From the NCBI RefSeq assembly GCF_022482905.1, contig NZ_JAKVOI010000001.1, positions 1,613,958 through 1,677,957 of the forward strand: 64,000 bases of DNA. Reading direction: 5' to 3'. The translations under genes were made by a program, and so were the position numbers. This DNA is from Clostridium sp. (lineage in GTDB: Bacteria; Bacillota; Clostridia; Clostridiales; Clostridiaceae). Below are positions 36,189 through 46,358 of this stretch, piece by piece (position 1 is the first letter of the stretch; each line of letters opens with the position of its first letter). The notes under the pieces are model-generated. The model did not search any database and was not told the DNA's origin. It was given only the letters and a program-made list of their open reading frames with translations.

Positions 36189-36842
36189 TCACTTTTTTAA
36201 TTTTGAATGTATGAATTCATTTATGTACTGCCATCTATTGTTGTCAAGATCCTCAAAATGCATTGCAGTCCTGTAATTCTTGTTCAGTTCATCGTAGTCA
36301 CTCCTTACTATGGTGCAGAGTATGTCAATTTTTTCCTTTATAAAAAGAGAAATCAGTGCATATTTGGGAATGGTCTTGTCCCCGTATGTTATAAGCTTTA
36401 TGCCATTTGCACTCAAATCCATACTGAAGGTCTTCTTCAGCTTTGAGAAATAGGCCTTCGGCACTTCTTCAAGCTTTTTATACTCCAGATTGTCATTTAT
36501 AAAATAATAACCAACATCCATCACAGCTTTTACCCTGGGATATTTTCTTCTTTCTATGCTTTTCAATATGTTTGGATTATCTACTATAACAAGTGAAAAT
36601 TTGTCTCCCACCTTGCATCCAAGTATCTTTGACTGACATCTCAAAGCTTTGTCCTTGTACGCCACAAGATAGTCCACATTGTCCGCAAGTTTTACAGCAT
36701 AATAATTGTCCTGATCCACAGGTACATTTACGGCAAAATAATCATCGTATACCTTTATGACTACTCCCTCAAAAAATTTTCTGTTGTTTATAAATTCAAT
36801 TCTCAGTCCTTCATATATATTTCTTTCGTGAATATCTTCCAT
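36189..36842 (-). CDS. PilZ-domain c-di-GMP receptor (YcgR-like)
   Basis: The protein (217 residues) has an N-terminal YcgR-type domain (about 1-105) and a C-terminal PilZ domain. The ligand motif is ERRKYPR with RxxxR, and DLSANG as DxSxxG. Both are intact. A start at 36863 lacks a ribosome site; GGGGG is 7 bases before ATG 36842. It lies 36 bases after ktrA and 76 bases before hom on the same strand. It is a second copy of the domain organisation seen at the window's left edge. Confidence 0.88.
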   Translation of the reverse strand: MEDIHERNIYEGLRIEFINNRKFFEGVVIKVYDDYFAVNVPVDQDNYYAVKLADNVDYLVAYKDKALRCQSKILGCKVGDKFSLVIVDNPNILKSIERRKYPRVKAVMDVGYYFINDNLEYKKLEEVPKAYFSKLKKTFSMDLSANGIKLITYGDKTIPKYALISLFIKEKIDILCTIVRSDYDELNKNYRTAMHFEDLDNNRWQYINEFIHSKLKK

Positions 36843-36878
36843 TCCACTGCCCCCATTTCTCATAATGAATAATAATAT

Positions 36879-37535
36879 CTAAAAATGTCTTTCAAGCTTT
36901 TCTATCTCTTTCTGTCCTCCAATGGCTATGATTGTATCTCCTTCCAGCAATACAAAATCCGAGGATGGTGATACATTTATCTCTCTATTTCTTTTTACAG
37001 CTATAATATTTATACCATACCTTTGTCTTATATCAAGACTGCTGAGGTCCTTCCCAATCCACTCCTTCATGCACAGTATTTCCGTCAGCCTGTATTCAGA
37101 GGACAGCTCTATGAAATCCAGTATGCTGCTTGATACAAGATTGTGTGCAACTCTTATGGCAGTATCCTTTTCGGGAAAAACAACCTTGTCCGCACCTATT
37201 TTGTACAGAATTTTTGCATGCAGTTCCGTATTTGCCTTGGCAATTACGTATTTCAATCCCATTTCCTTCAGCAGCAGAGTCACTATGACACTGCTCTGGA
37301 TATCATTTCCTATACCTATTACCGCCACATCAAAATTGCCTGCACCTATGGCTTTCAGATTTTCTTCCTCTGTTGCATCAGTCTGAACAGCTTCAGTTGA
37401 ATAATGAGATATATTCTGTACATTATCTTCTCTTGAGTCAACTGCCAGTACATCATTTCCAAGCTCATAGAGTGTCTTTGCCATGGATTTTCCAAATCTT
37501 CCAAGTCCTATTACAAGATACTGCTTCTTTTTCAT
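36879..37535 (-). CDS. ktrA: KtrA, potassium channel regulatory subunit
   Basis: KtrA is the cytoplasmic RCK ring that gates KtrB. The 218-residue protein has an N-terminal NAD/ATP-binding domain with VIGLGRFG and the later GIGNDIQSSV segment, and a C-terminal RCK-C domain (about 135-218), which in Firmicutes can bind c-di-AMP. It follows ktrB by 24 bases. Full length. Confidence 0.93.
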   Translation of the reverse strand: MKKKQYLVIGLGRFGKSMAKTLYELGNDVLAVDSREDNVQNISHYSTEAVQTDATEEENLKAIGAGNFDVAVIGIGNDIQSSVIVTLLLKEMGLKYVIAKANTELHAKILYKIGADKVVFPEKDTAIRVAHNLVSSSILDFIELSSEYRLTEILCMKEWIGKDLSSLDIRQRYGINIIAVKRNREINVSPSSDFVLLEGDTIIAIGGQKEIEKLERHF

Positions 37536-37559
37536 AACTCAACCTCCCTGCCCAACATT

Positions 37560-38915
37560 TTATCCAATCAATATCCTGTCCTCTGGATATTTTATGGATC
37601 TTGGAATTTTTCTGTTTGTCATTGACATAACTATTGTAAGTCCTCCAAGCCTTCCGAAAAACATGACTGCAGTTATCAGAATTTTGCCGGTTGTACTCAG
37701 TCCCGCTGTAACTCCGGAAGTCAGCCCAACAGTTCCAAATGCGGACACACATTCAAAAAATATGGTCTGAAGTGATTCGTCTCCTTCAGTCAGTCCCAGT
37801 ATCATGAAGGATACAAAAACCAGAAATGTGTCTATTACTACTATTACAATAGCTTTATATACAAGCTCCTTTTTTATTGTCCTGTTGTAGATTTCAGTTT
37901 CCTGCCTTCCTCTCACGGCAGATACCGCAGTCATTACAATCAGTGCCGCAGTGGTTATCTTTATTCCCCCTGCAGTAGAACCGGGTGCACCGCCTATGAA
38001 CATAAATGCTATGATAAGGGACTTGCTGCTGCCGGTCATATCCTGGATGGAAACAGAGTTGAAACCTGCGGTTCTTGAGGATACCGATGCAAAAAAGGAG
38101 GAGAGCAGCTTGTTCCCGAAGGTCATATTTTTCATTGTACTGGAATTGCCGGATTCAAAGATGAAAAACAGCAGGGTTCCTGAAATAATGAGCAGTGCAG
38201 TCATGCTTATGCAGATCTTTGAATTGAGTGAAATTTTCTTCATGTCCCTGAAGCTTCTCAATCCGTATATATCCTGCCATACGTAAAAACCTAGGCTGCC
38301 TATGATCACAAGGACGCTTACAGTCAATACGACAAGATCGTTGCCGTAATATGGGGTAAGGCTTCTATCCCTTCCCATGAGATCCATCCCTGCATTGCAG
38401 AAGGCCGAAATGGAATGGAAAATTGAATAAAACATGCCTTTTGCAAATCCAAATTCGGGGATAAACTGGATAGACAGCACGGCAGCACCGGCAGTCTCCA
38501 CTAAAAAAGTGAAAATCAATATGTATTTTGACATTTTTATGAGACCCTGTATGTTGAAGGAGTTGAGGGACTGCTGTATAAGAAGCCTTTCCTTCAATGT
38601 TATTTTCCTACCTGACAGCAGTGCCAGCAGAGTTGAAAATACCATGAATCCAAGACCTCCTATCTGAATGAGTGCAAGGATTACGGATTTTCCAAAATAA
38701 CTCCAGTAGGTTCCCGTATCAACAACTGCAAGTCCCGTAACACAGGTTGCAGAAGTAGCCATGAAAAGAGCATCTATGAAATTCGTGTATTTATAGCCCT
38801 GTGACGATATCGGGAGACAGAGCAGCAACGCTCCCACAAATATTATAATCAAAAAACCGAATATCAGAATATGAAGTTCATTTATCTTAAATAGCCTTCT
38901 ACTGTGTAATTTCAT
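37560..38915 (-). CDS. ktrB: KtrB, potassium uptake channel subunit
   Basis: KtrB is the membrane K+ channel of the Trk/Ktr/HKT family, with four M1-P-M2 repeats. The protein (451 residues) has the first pore region with TSATCVTGLAVVD, and later pore loops FCNAGMD, SSRTAGFNSV and FGTVGLT, each with the selectivity-filter glycine. An upstream frame to 38990 is open, but the likely start is ATG 38915 (MKLHSRRLF), with a weak AAGG-type site. It is the first gene of a run that continues through ktrA, PilZ and hom. Confidence 0.93.
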   Translation of the reverse strand: MKLHSRRLFKINELHILIFGFLIIIFVGALLLCLPISSQGYKYTNFIDALFMATSATCVTGLAVVDTGTYWSYFGKSVILALIQIGGLGFMVFSTLLALLSGRKITLKERLLIQQSLNSFNIQGLIKMSKYILIFTFLVETAGAAVLSIQFIPEFGFAKGMFYSIFHSISAFCNAGMDLMGRDRSLTPYYGNDLVVLTVSVLVIIGSLGFYVWQDIYGLRSFRDMKKISLNSKICISMTALLIISGTLLFFIFESGNSSTMKNMTFGNKLLSSFFASVSSRTAGFNSVSIQDMTGSSKSLIIAFMFIGGAPGSTAGGIKITTAALIVMTAVSAVRGRQETEIYNRTIKKELVYKAIVIVVIDTFLVFVSFMILGLTEGDESLQTIFFECVSAFGTVGLTSGVTAGLSTTGKILITAVMFFGRLGGLTIVMSMTNRKIPRSIKYPEDRILIG

Positions 38916-39011
38916 TGAAAAGCCGCCTTCTGTATCTACGGGTATATTCCCATAATTGATAACATATATTTTAACATATTTACGCTGCATTAGATATCTA
39001 AAATATGTTAA

Positions 39012-39051
39012 AAAATCAGGAAAATGCTTCTTACAGCACTTTCCCGATTTT
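39012..39051. terminator. Strong terminator between the surface-protein operon and ktrB
   Basis: A stem of about 16 pairs (39012-39027 with 39036-39051, with GU pairs) and an 8-base loop has A/T runs on both sides. It should end the surface-protein operon on the minus strand. Confidence 0.85.
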
Positions 39052-39070
39052 GTTATATGAAGTTATATTT

Positions 39071-39790
39071 CTAATTTGATTCTATATCTATACCACCATC
39101 CGGACTTGATTCCTTCACAGGCAAAACAAAAGTATCCAGAACATTGTAGTTATCGTCCAGTATATAGGCTTCTACAGTATCACCATCTGCTATCAATAAT
39201 GCTTTATCCTTGATATCATATACCTTATTCAAACCTTCAAGTTTGAACTTTGTTCCTGACGGTACCGTAGTGGAATCTATGGTTATATTTTTGAACACAC
39301 TCAACACTGGAGATACCTCAACTTCAGCATGTATTTTATAAGTTTTGTCATTTCCATCGTCTGGATCTTCATCCCCATCTTCTGGTGGGAAATCATCCGG
39401 GTTATCGGAAACTTTAAAATCCATTGTAATGTTTTTATTAAGTAGTTTGCCGCTTGAAGACCCTAAATCCTCATTCACACTTATTCTATAAGTATGATTC
39501 ATCTTATAACCGCCGCTTGGAGGAAGTATACTTACAAGATTGGAAGCACTTCCCGGGAAAATATCCACCTTTAAAGTAGAGCCTGACAGATCCTTCACAC
39601 TTATATTATCTTTCACAGTATTGAAGTCCACATTGCCGTTAAATTTTACCGTCCAGACTTTGTTTACATCTGAAACCACTTTATTATCAAATTTAACCTG
39701 ACTGTTCCCGCTTTCAGATGCTGCAAACACAGTAAAACCTGATAGAATGAAAATCAAAGCAGTAACAGTCAAAAATACCCTCTTTTTCAT
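39071..39790 (-). CDS. Secreted Ig-like surface protein
   Basis: The protein (239 residues from ATG 39790) has a signal peptide (about 1-23, ending FAAS). The first domain (about 30-115) resembles the SbsA-type Ig-like fold of S-layer proteins: VWTVKFNGNVDFNTVKDNIS and the KMNHTYRISVNEDL strand. An acidic linker with many Asp, Glu and Pro (about 118-138) follows, then a beta domain of unknown type. No wall-binding repeat is seen. It is the last gene of the surface operon and may depend on its neighbours for retention. Confidence 0.72.
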   Translation of the reverse strand: MKKRVFLTVTALIFILSGFTVFAASESGNSQVKFDNKVVSDVNKVWTVKFNGNVDFNTVKDNISVKDLSGSTLKVDIFPGSASNLVSILPPSGGYKMNHTYRISVNEDLGSSSGKLLNKNITMDFKVSDNPDDFPPEDGDEDPDDGNDKTYKIHAEVEVSPVLSVFKNITIDSTTVPSGTKFKLEGLNKVYDIKDKALLIADGDTVEAYILDDNYNVLDTFVLPVKESSPDGGIDIESN

Positions 39791-39865
39791 CTTATTCCTC
39801 CTTCTCAAACATATTCATAGACATGAATTTACATAAAGGGGCAAATGCCCCCTAAAATCAATTTT

Positions 39866-42800
39866 CTAATTTGCTGTAAATATAACATCAGATCCTGCAG
39901 TATTACCAGCTCTGTCAGTGACTTTATTTGCATCAATAGTTATAGTATCTCCAACAGCCAGAGTAGTCCCTGTCCCCAGAGTAATTCTAAAGGTAGTAGC
40001 ATATTCGCCAGAAGCATCCAGAGGGTTTATAGAAGCTGTATCAAAAGTATGTCCACCGCTTATACTTAAATTTTCTATAGCTATATCAGATGTCTTAACA
40101 GGTTCACTGAATTTAAGTGTCACACTGTCTCCCACATCATATCCACCTGCCGTGAAACTTCCAGAAGCTGCTTTATCAGGTGCCGTTGTATCCACTATCA
40201 GTCTCTTAGTAACGCCTTCAGATGCTGCATCCGACTTGTAAAGTACAAGCTTCAGCTCATGGTTACCCTCTGAAAGATCTTTAATTGCAGCTAAATTATC
40301 AGAATCAACATCAATGCTTGCAGATGTACCACTCAAGTTAGGATTCTCTCCTGCAAAAGATCCGTCTATAAACAATCTTGCCTCATCAGCCTGTCCTTCT
40401 GTAAAGTTAAATTCTACATTTAAATCTGGTGTAGAAGGTCCCACATAAACATCATTATTATCTGGAAAGGCTGCAGGATCAGGTGCTTCACCGTCACCTA
40501 CAACTGCCCTAAACACTCCAAATCTTTGTGCTTTATTTAAAGAATCAACCTCTACTATGCTTATATACTGTCCATCGCTAGCTGTTATACATTTATCAGT
40601 CGGCCAAGTTTCCCAATCATCAGTGCCTGCAGTTATAGTATCAGTGCTTGTTGGCGCATCTTTTGGAGTATCAGAAACTACATACAAATATTTATTTGTC
40701 AGGCTTAATTTAGGTGGAACAGTTGTCGCTTTTGTCTTGCCGTTGTTTTCCGCACCAGGTGCATCTTCAAATACAAAAGGATTCTCATCAAATGAATCAA
40801 CAGGTGCAATTTTATTTATTTCACTATTTAAAACTAGGTGGCTGTCTATGTTTGTTATATTATTATTCCCATCCACCTGTACAACAGTTATATATTTATT
40901 CAATGAAACTGGGATCCAATCTTCATTTTCAACATTCGTCCATCCGCTGGAAGCAGAATCACCTTTACTTATATTACCGGATATATTATCCGATGTAACT
41001 TTATACTTGAATGTGCCACTCGAAGTAATAGTAATCTGAGTCTGTCCATTATGTGCACCTGTTCCATTGCCATAACTTACTCCCGTAAGAGCTGCAGGTG
41101 GATACTCCGTTATAAGATTCTCACCTTCTACTACCTTTGCATATCCATATTTATAGGCAAGTTTTGTATTTTTAGGAGTTTCAACTACATATACATACTG
41201 TCCATTTGAAGCATCTATAGGTGTATTTGCATCAACAAGTGGCTGCCATCCTCCACCGATATCAGAATCTGTATCCAGGTTTGCTTTCAGAGGTATTTCG
41301 ATTGGTGAAGAAACTACCCTGTAATAGTAATCATATCCATTTTCCCTGTTGATATTGGCAGTAACTTCATTATTATTATCTACTCCATGTACATCGGTAA
41401 TATTGATTATATCACTGTTATAATTAATAGGCAGTGCCAGGTCCGGACCAAATTCAACTTTTACAGCTTCACTTTCAGCACTTCCAGTATTTCTTGCCAC
41501 ATATATATAATTGTTTTCCGGATGATCCTTATCGTATTTTATTGAATTTGCATTTGAAAGCTGTATTCCAAGTGCACGATATCTGAATCCATCAAAAGGC
41601 CCGCTTGCAGAGTCAGGATCAAGCTGCACCTCTACATTTGCTATAGGCATGGTCTTTTCAGTATCTCTGTATATGACTATTCTGTCGCCTTCCTGGAGTA
41701 CAGGATCATCAGATACATCTACAATATCCGTGGTAGGTACGGTAGTATTGTCAAGATCTCCGTAATTTGTAATCTTTATGTTGGAAACAGTTAATTTTTG
41801 AGGTAATTTAGCATCTCCGAATTCACAGCTGTATAAATCACTTTCCGTTTTTCCGGTACTTGTCCTTGATAAATAAATTTTGCCGGCTTTATCCGGAAGA
41901 ACATTACTGCCCGTCAGTCTTATGGTAACAGTACCTGCACTGGCTGTAGCAGTTCCCAGTAAATCCTGACCTACTCCATTTGAGTCCATCGTCCTGTAAA
42001 TGTTGATAACATCACCATCATTCAGATTTTTAACCGTAATTGTATCATAGGATGTCCCTGGATTGTTAACAATATCCTCTGTAATAATATTATCAACAGT
42101 AAGCGGATCACTTGCCAGAGTCATTTTAAACTGTACGGTATTTCCATAGCCAACTATAGCCCCTCTGTAGGTTATAGTACCATCCTTGCCAATTATAGGG
42201 TTTTCAAGATCCCAGTTTACCAGAACCTCTGAAACACTTGAATCACTGAATGTGGCTGTAACCTTGTCTGGTAAATAATTTATTATATTGTCAAGAGTTA
42301 CGCCTGACGGAATATGGTCAGTAGGAAATGCCACCTTATCATAACTGACAAGCTTTAAAGAAGGCTTTACTGCTTTTACTGCTACAGGCGAATATTTGTA
42401 AATGGTCTTGCCTGAACTGTCGGTAGTCTGTACAGGATTCGCAATATACAGCTTTCCGCTTTTAGTATAGTAGGCCTCTCCGCTACTGGTTAGATTAACA
42501 GCATCAATAGCATCATCGCCTATTTTATCACCAGTAATTTTGGAGCTTATACTGTTCATAGGTGCCTTGTACAATTTATTTTCTCCATTGTAACTCCAAT
42601 AATAAAGGTTATCCTCTGTTATATTTATTCCATATATTTTATCATCAACCTGTGTTGAATTTCCAGCTTTGTCTACTACATTGCTCTTTACCGTTATCTT
42701 TGTAGGATTTTGATCTAAGGTAGACAGTCTGAATAAGTCACCGCCATAAGTAATATAATATATATTGTCTCCAAGTAATGTGGCATACTTAATCGATGAA

Positions 42801-44068
42801 TCACCGGAATTCATCTTGTGCCTATAGGTGCCGTCCGTATGTATGGAATACAGTGATCTGCTCTCAGTTACATTGATAAAATATATAACATCTCCCTTTA
42901 CACTTATATCTTCTACTTCATCTTCATCATTTGATATTTTATCTCCTGATGTTGCATTCTGAGAATCAAGTTTAACTTTATACAACTTTCCTATATTGCT
43001 CAGATTGTTTTCCTGATGGGCTGCATAGTATATATATTCACCTGATACATTCAGATAGGATGACTGATCCCTGCATACTATTCTTCTCCCTGTTCCATCC
43101 TTCCTTATCTTGTATATTTTCTGGCCATCTGAATAATTGGAATAATATATCCATTCTCCAACTACATTTATAAATTTAGCATTATCTTCACATATTCTCT
43201 GGTCATACAAAGTTACAGTATTATCGGCAGATTGTACCTCTTTCTTTTTATACAACTTACCCCCATCCGCCAGGTTGCTGTAGTAGATCCAGCTTCCATC
43301 GTCTGACAGTAATCCATTATTGTTTATATTTCCTGAAGTATTCCCACCATTTGAGTTATATTCCACAGAACTGTCTATATTAAGTACAAGATTCATATCT
43401 TTATTCAAACCATCTTCCAGATCAGAATCCAGCTTTATGGCAACTGTTCCTATTTCCGTTCTGTCATTGGCAAGAATGGCCAATGTAAGTGAAGGTTTAT
43501 ACGTCATAAGTGTTATCTGATAATCGTCTATAACCTCACCCTCTCCAGGTATACCTATTCTCTTAACAAGATCACTCTCATCTACCACTTTAAAAAATTG
43601 TGGCAATAAGTCTGACGGATTCACCAAATCAGCACTTTTCACATGAATATTTATAAAATATCCTCCTGATATTTCTGTCTTGGTAATATCTGCCTTTATA
43701 GTGGAATTGGATTGTGCATATTCGCTACCTGAATATGCATAATTGGTTTTTATACCTGTTCCATTATTATCTATATCATAGTAGGTTATATTTTTAATCA
43801 GCCCCTTAGATGACACAGTATCCTCTGTAACATCAGATCCATTAAACAGAGAAACAATGCTGCCGCTGTTATTTTTATAATATATATCCTTATAACTGTT
43901 TGAATTGTTTAGTATATCATTCAACTGCGATATGTGCGATACTACATAATTTAAACTGTAAGCATTATTCCCTACTATAAGGGCATTGTCAGGCAGTTCA
44001 GCATAGGCAACAGTACCAATCCCCAGTACAAATGCTGCTGTTAAAACCAACAATCTAGTTTTTTTCAT
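39866..44068 (-). CDS. Very large secreted protein with propeller-like and Ig-like modules
   Basis: The protein has 1400 residues from ATG 44068, behind GGGAGGGA. It has a signal peptide (about 1-24, AYAE). Residues about 250-550 hold repeated units of the DUF5050 type (GEWIYYSNYSDGQKIYKIRK, GEYIYYAAH and similar), expected to fold as a beta-propeller. Then come several beta modules (about 590-1290), with repeated YVYVVETP/YLYVVSDTP and ITVVQVDGN elements, and a C-terminal Ig-like module (about 1290-1400) with FSEPVKTSDI. There is no CWB2, SLH or sortase motif. It may be a secreted adhesin or attached through another S-layer protein. Confidence 0.8.
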   Translation of the reverse strand: MKKTRLLVLTAAFVLGIGTVAYAELPDNALIVGNNAYSLNYVVSHISQLNDILNNSNSYKDIYYKNNSGSIVSLFNGSDVTEDTVSSKGLIKNITYYDIDNNGTGIKTNYAYSGSEYAQSNSTIKADITKTEISGGYFINIHVKSADLVNPSDLLPQFFKVVDESDLVKRIGIPGEGEVIDDYQITLMTYKPSLTLAILANDRTEIGTVAIKLDSDLEDGLNKDMNLVLNIDSSVEYNSNGGNTSGNINNNGLLSDDGSWIYYSNLADGGKLYKKKEVQSADNTVTLYDQRICEDNAKFINVVGEWIYYSNYSDGQKIYKIRKDGTGRRIVCRDQSSYLNVSGEYIYYAAHQENNLSNIGKLYKVKLDSQNATSGDKISNDEDEVEDISVKGDVIYFINVTESRSLYSIHTDGTYRHKMNSGDSSIKYATLLGDNIYYITYGGDLFRLSTLDQNPTKITVKSNVVDKAGNSTQVDDKIYGINITEDNLYYWSYNGENKLYKAPMNSISSKITGDKIGDDAIDAVNLTSSGEAYYTKSGKLYIANPVQTTDSSGKTIYKYSPVAVKAVKPSLKLVSYDKVAFPTDHIPSGVTLDNIINYLPDKVTATFSDSSVSEVLVNWDLENPIIGKDGTITYRGAIVGYGNTVQFKMTLASDPLTVDNIITEDIVNNPGTSYDTITVKNLNDGDVINIYRTMDSNGVGQDLLGTATASAGTVTIRLTGSNVLPDKAGKIYLSRTSTGKTESDLYSCEFGDAKLPQKLTVSNIKITNYGDLDNTTVPTTDIVDVSDDPVLQEGDRIVIYRDTEKTMPIANVEVQLDPDSASGPFDGFRYRALGIQLSNANSIKYDKDHPENNYIYVARNTGSAESEAVKVEFGPDLALPINYNSDIINITDVHGVDNNNEVTANINRENGYDYYYRVVSSPIEIPLKANLDTDSDIGGGWQPLVDANTPIDASNGQYVYVVETPKNTKLAYKYGYAKVVEGENLITEYPPAALTGVSYGNGTGAHNGQTQITITSSGTFKYKVTSDNISGNISKGDSASSGWTNVENEDWIPVSLNKYITVVQVDGNNNITNIDSHLVLNSEINKIAPVDSFDENPFVFEDAPGAENNGKTKATTVPPKLSLTNKYLYVVSDTPKDAPTSTDTITAGTDDWETWPTDKCITASDGQYISIVEVDSLNKAQRFGVFRAVVGDGEAPDPAAFPDNNDVYVGPSTPDLNVEFNFTEGQADEARLFIDGSFAGENPNLSGTSASIDVDSDNLAAIKDLSEGNHELKLVLYKSDAASEGVTKRLIVDTTAPDKAASGSFTAGGYDVGDSVTLKFSEPVKTSDIAIENLSISGGHTFDTASINPLDASGEYATTFRITLGTGTTLAVGDTITIDANKVTDRAGNTAGSDVIFTAN

Positions 44069-44104
44069 TGAATTCCCTCCCAAAATTTCATAGTTTTAAA
44101 TTAA

Positions 44105-46336
44105 TTAGTTAACTGTTAAATTTACAAGTATAGGATTTGCAAAATATTCTACAGTACCTTTTATATAATAGGTTTGAGGAGTGTTTATATTTACATATGG
44201 TTTATCCCAGGATGTTACCTTAGCTATTTTAATCTTGCCATCAGCTGTAACAACTCTTATAGTATCAGGTAATTTATATTCTTGACCTGCGTAATCTTCC
44301 GCATTTATATTTATAATCAAGTCCGGCTGATATACTGATACAATTCTTGGTTTTATATAAACTGTAATACCGGCCTTTTTATCTGACCCATTTATAATTC
44401 CCTCAAAATTTATTATGGTAACTGAGCAATCATCATAATCTTCAGAATCAATTCCATTGACATCAATAGATTTAGTACTCCAGGAATCTATCTTAAATGA
44501 TTTTTTAGTTGATGGATTAGTAACTTTTTTAGGCAAATCATAAGATTCACCCTGAATAACATACATCGGATCTGCCTGGATATCAGTATCATTATCTCCT
44601 GGATTATCCGGATTGTCCGGGTTATCAGGATAGTCTGGATCATTAGGGTCCTGTCCACCTTCACCGGTAACTACAAGCATAAGCTCTACCTTCTTGCTGT
44701 ACCCACTTACAGTTCCCTCATAGGTATACACACCCTCGGCATAATCATTTTCAGGTCCCCAGGTTACAGATACATTTTCTGTGGAGCCGTCCGTCATTAT
44801 GGCAGGTATCTTGGTTGGCAGGCTATAATCGGACTTGTTGCTTACAGTTTTCTTTATATTGTTTATGGTCTTTATAGTTTTGGTTGTCGACCCGCTGTCG
44901 GTAACTGTCAACGTAAGCTTGACCTTCTTGCTGTATTTGTCCACTGCACCGTAGAAGACATAGACACCTGGCTTGTTTCCCGACTGCGTTCCATAGTCCC
45001 AGGACACTGCAACCTGGCTTGTAGTGCCGTCGGTCATCTGTGCCGGAACCGTGGTAGGCAGGCTGAAGCTGTTCCTGCTTGCCGCTGTTTTTTCAATGTC
45101 ATCAATCTTGTAAGGCAGCGGTTTTACCGTGAGTGTTGCATATACTTTTTCGTCAGTGCCCTTCACCGTCCCGGTAAATGTGTAAATACCGGGCTTTGTG
45201 GTGTTTACTTTGGTAAGATTCCATTCAACGGGCATTTCCTTTTTAGTACCGTCGGTAGCTGTTATAACTATTGTTTCTCTAGGTGTGTACTTTTCATTCT
45301 GCCATATGGTATCGGTTATGTTGTCAGTATTACCCACTCCAAGAGACAGGCTCTTTGCTATGCTTTCCGCTTCATAGCTTACAGCTCCCGTACCTCCAAG
45401 CACCTTCAGGTCGTTGACTATGTGGGTTTTAAGAAAATTTGACGTAGCTTCATCCAGGGGACTGTCTACGAAGAGTATCGGCGATGAAGTTTTTGGTGCA
45501 AGTGCGGAAGCTCCCAGTGAATCCGGAAAATCCCTGGCAGAAGCTATGTATAAAGTACCTGTATCCACTTCATTCTGGAAAGCCTGTATTACTCCTACAT
45601 TTTTACTATATGAATTTCCCGACCCTATTCTCTTTACATTTGACAATCCATTTATGACACTGTCACTTATAGTATTGCTGTCGCCCACTACATATATCTG
45701 ATCCATTTTGGAACCATTCCCAAGATATTTCTTTACAGAAGCAGGCATATAATTCCCGCCGGTCAGTATTATTGGCATCTCCTTTAAGGCCGCTATGGAG
45801 GCTATTGTCATGCCGTCTCTGAAGTCATTCCCATTGACCAGTGCTACCTCCCCGGATTTTCCGACCTTGGCCGCAACCTTCAGGGCCGTTTCATATCTGT
45901 CATCCCCTCCGATTCTTGTAACTTTTATATTTCTAGCCGCCAGCGAATCCTCTATACTCTGGGATACAACACCCTTTCCTCCCACTATGAACACATTTTT
46001 TACATTCAATCTTGTAAGCTCGGAAGATGTGTACGGACTCAAGGTACCGGCACCTGTTAAAAGTATGGGTGCATCATATTTTTTTGCAAGCGGAGCCGCA
46101 GAGAGAGCATCGGGATAGTTTTCCCCGTTTGCCAGAACTGCATATTTCGTATCGGTATTCCACCCTGCATCACACACCTTGGCCGCCGTTTCATATCTGT
46201 CTATACCACCGTATCTTTCAACGGATGGTGCCGCATATGCTTTTGTAGTACTCAAAACACCTGCAATAGCCGCAGCTGCAACCAATAAAGCCAACTTTCT
46301 GCTTCTGAGCACTCCCGGCATTTTTAGATTATTCAT
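44105..46336 (-). CDS. CWB2 cell-wall protein with Ig-like repeats
   Basis: The protein (743 residues from ATG 46336) has a signal peptide (about 9-36) and three CWB2 repeats (about 38-330; units begin like RYGGIDRYETAAKV with NGENYPDALSAAPLA), which non-covalently bind wall polymer in C. difficile-type S-layers. Five Ig-like modules follow (about 335-743), three with the MPVEWN/VAVSWD/VSVTWG and GxYxFxGTV pattern of the Big_4 family, split by a PDNPDNPDNP linker. The frame is open upstream to 46390, but the ATG at 46336 with AAGGAG 13 bases before is better. It lies 22 bases after the LRR gene. Confidence 0.88.
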   Translation of the reverse strand: MNNLKMPGVLRSRKLALLVAAAAIAGVLSTTKAYAAPSVERYGGIDRYETAAKVCDAGWNTDTKYAVLANGENYPDALSAAPLAKKYDAPILLTGAGTLSPYTSSELTRLNVKNVFIVGGKGVVSQSIEDSLAARNIKVTRIGGDDRYETALKVAAKVGKSGEVALVNGNDFRDGMTIASIAALKEMPIILTGGNYMPASVKKYLGNGSKMDQIYVVGDSNTISDSVINGLSNVKRIGSGNSYSKNVGVIQAFQNEVDTGTLYIASARDFPDSLGASALAPKTSSPILFVDSPLDEATSNFLKTHIVNDLKVLGGTGAVSYEAESIAKSLSLGVGNTDNITDTIWQNEKYTPRETIVITATDGTKKEMPVEWNLTKVNTTKPGIYTFTGTVKGTDEKVYATLTVKPLPYKIDDIEKTAASRNSFSLPTTVPAQMTDGTTSQVAVSWDYGTQSGNKPGVYVFYGAVDKYSKKVKLTLTVTDSGSTTKTIKTINNIKKTVSNKSDYSLPTKIPAIMTDGSTENVSVTWGPENDYAEGVYTYEGTVSGYSKKVELMLVVTGEGGQDPNDPDYPDNPDNPDNPGDNDTDIQADPMYVIQGESYDLPKKVTNPSTKKSFKIDSWSTKSIDVNGIDSEDYDDCSVTIINFEGIINGSDKKAGITVYIKPRIVSVYQPDLIININAEDYAGQEYKLPDTIRVVTADGKIKIAKVTSWDKPYVNINTPQTYYIKGTVEYFANPILVNLTVN

Positions 46337-46358
46337 TAATATATAGGCACTCCTTTCC

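Noticed and set aside
44560-44660. Short tandem repeat of CCGGATTGTC-like units
   Set aside because: It encodes a Pro-Asp-Asn linker of the CWB2/Ig-like protein; low-complexity coding, not a repeat element.
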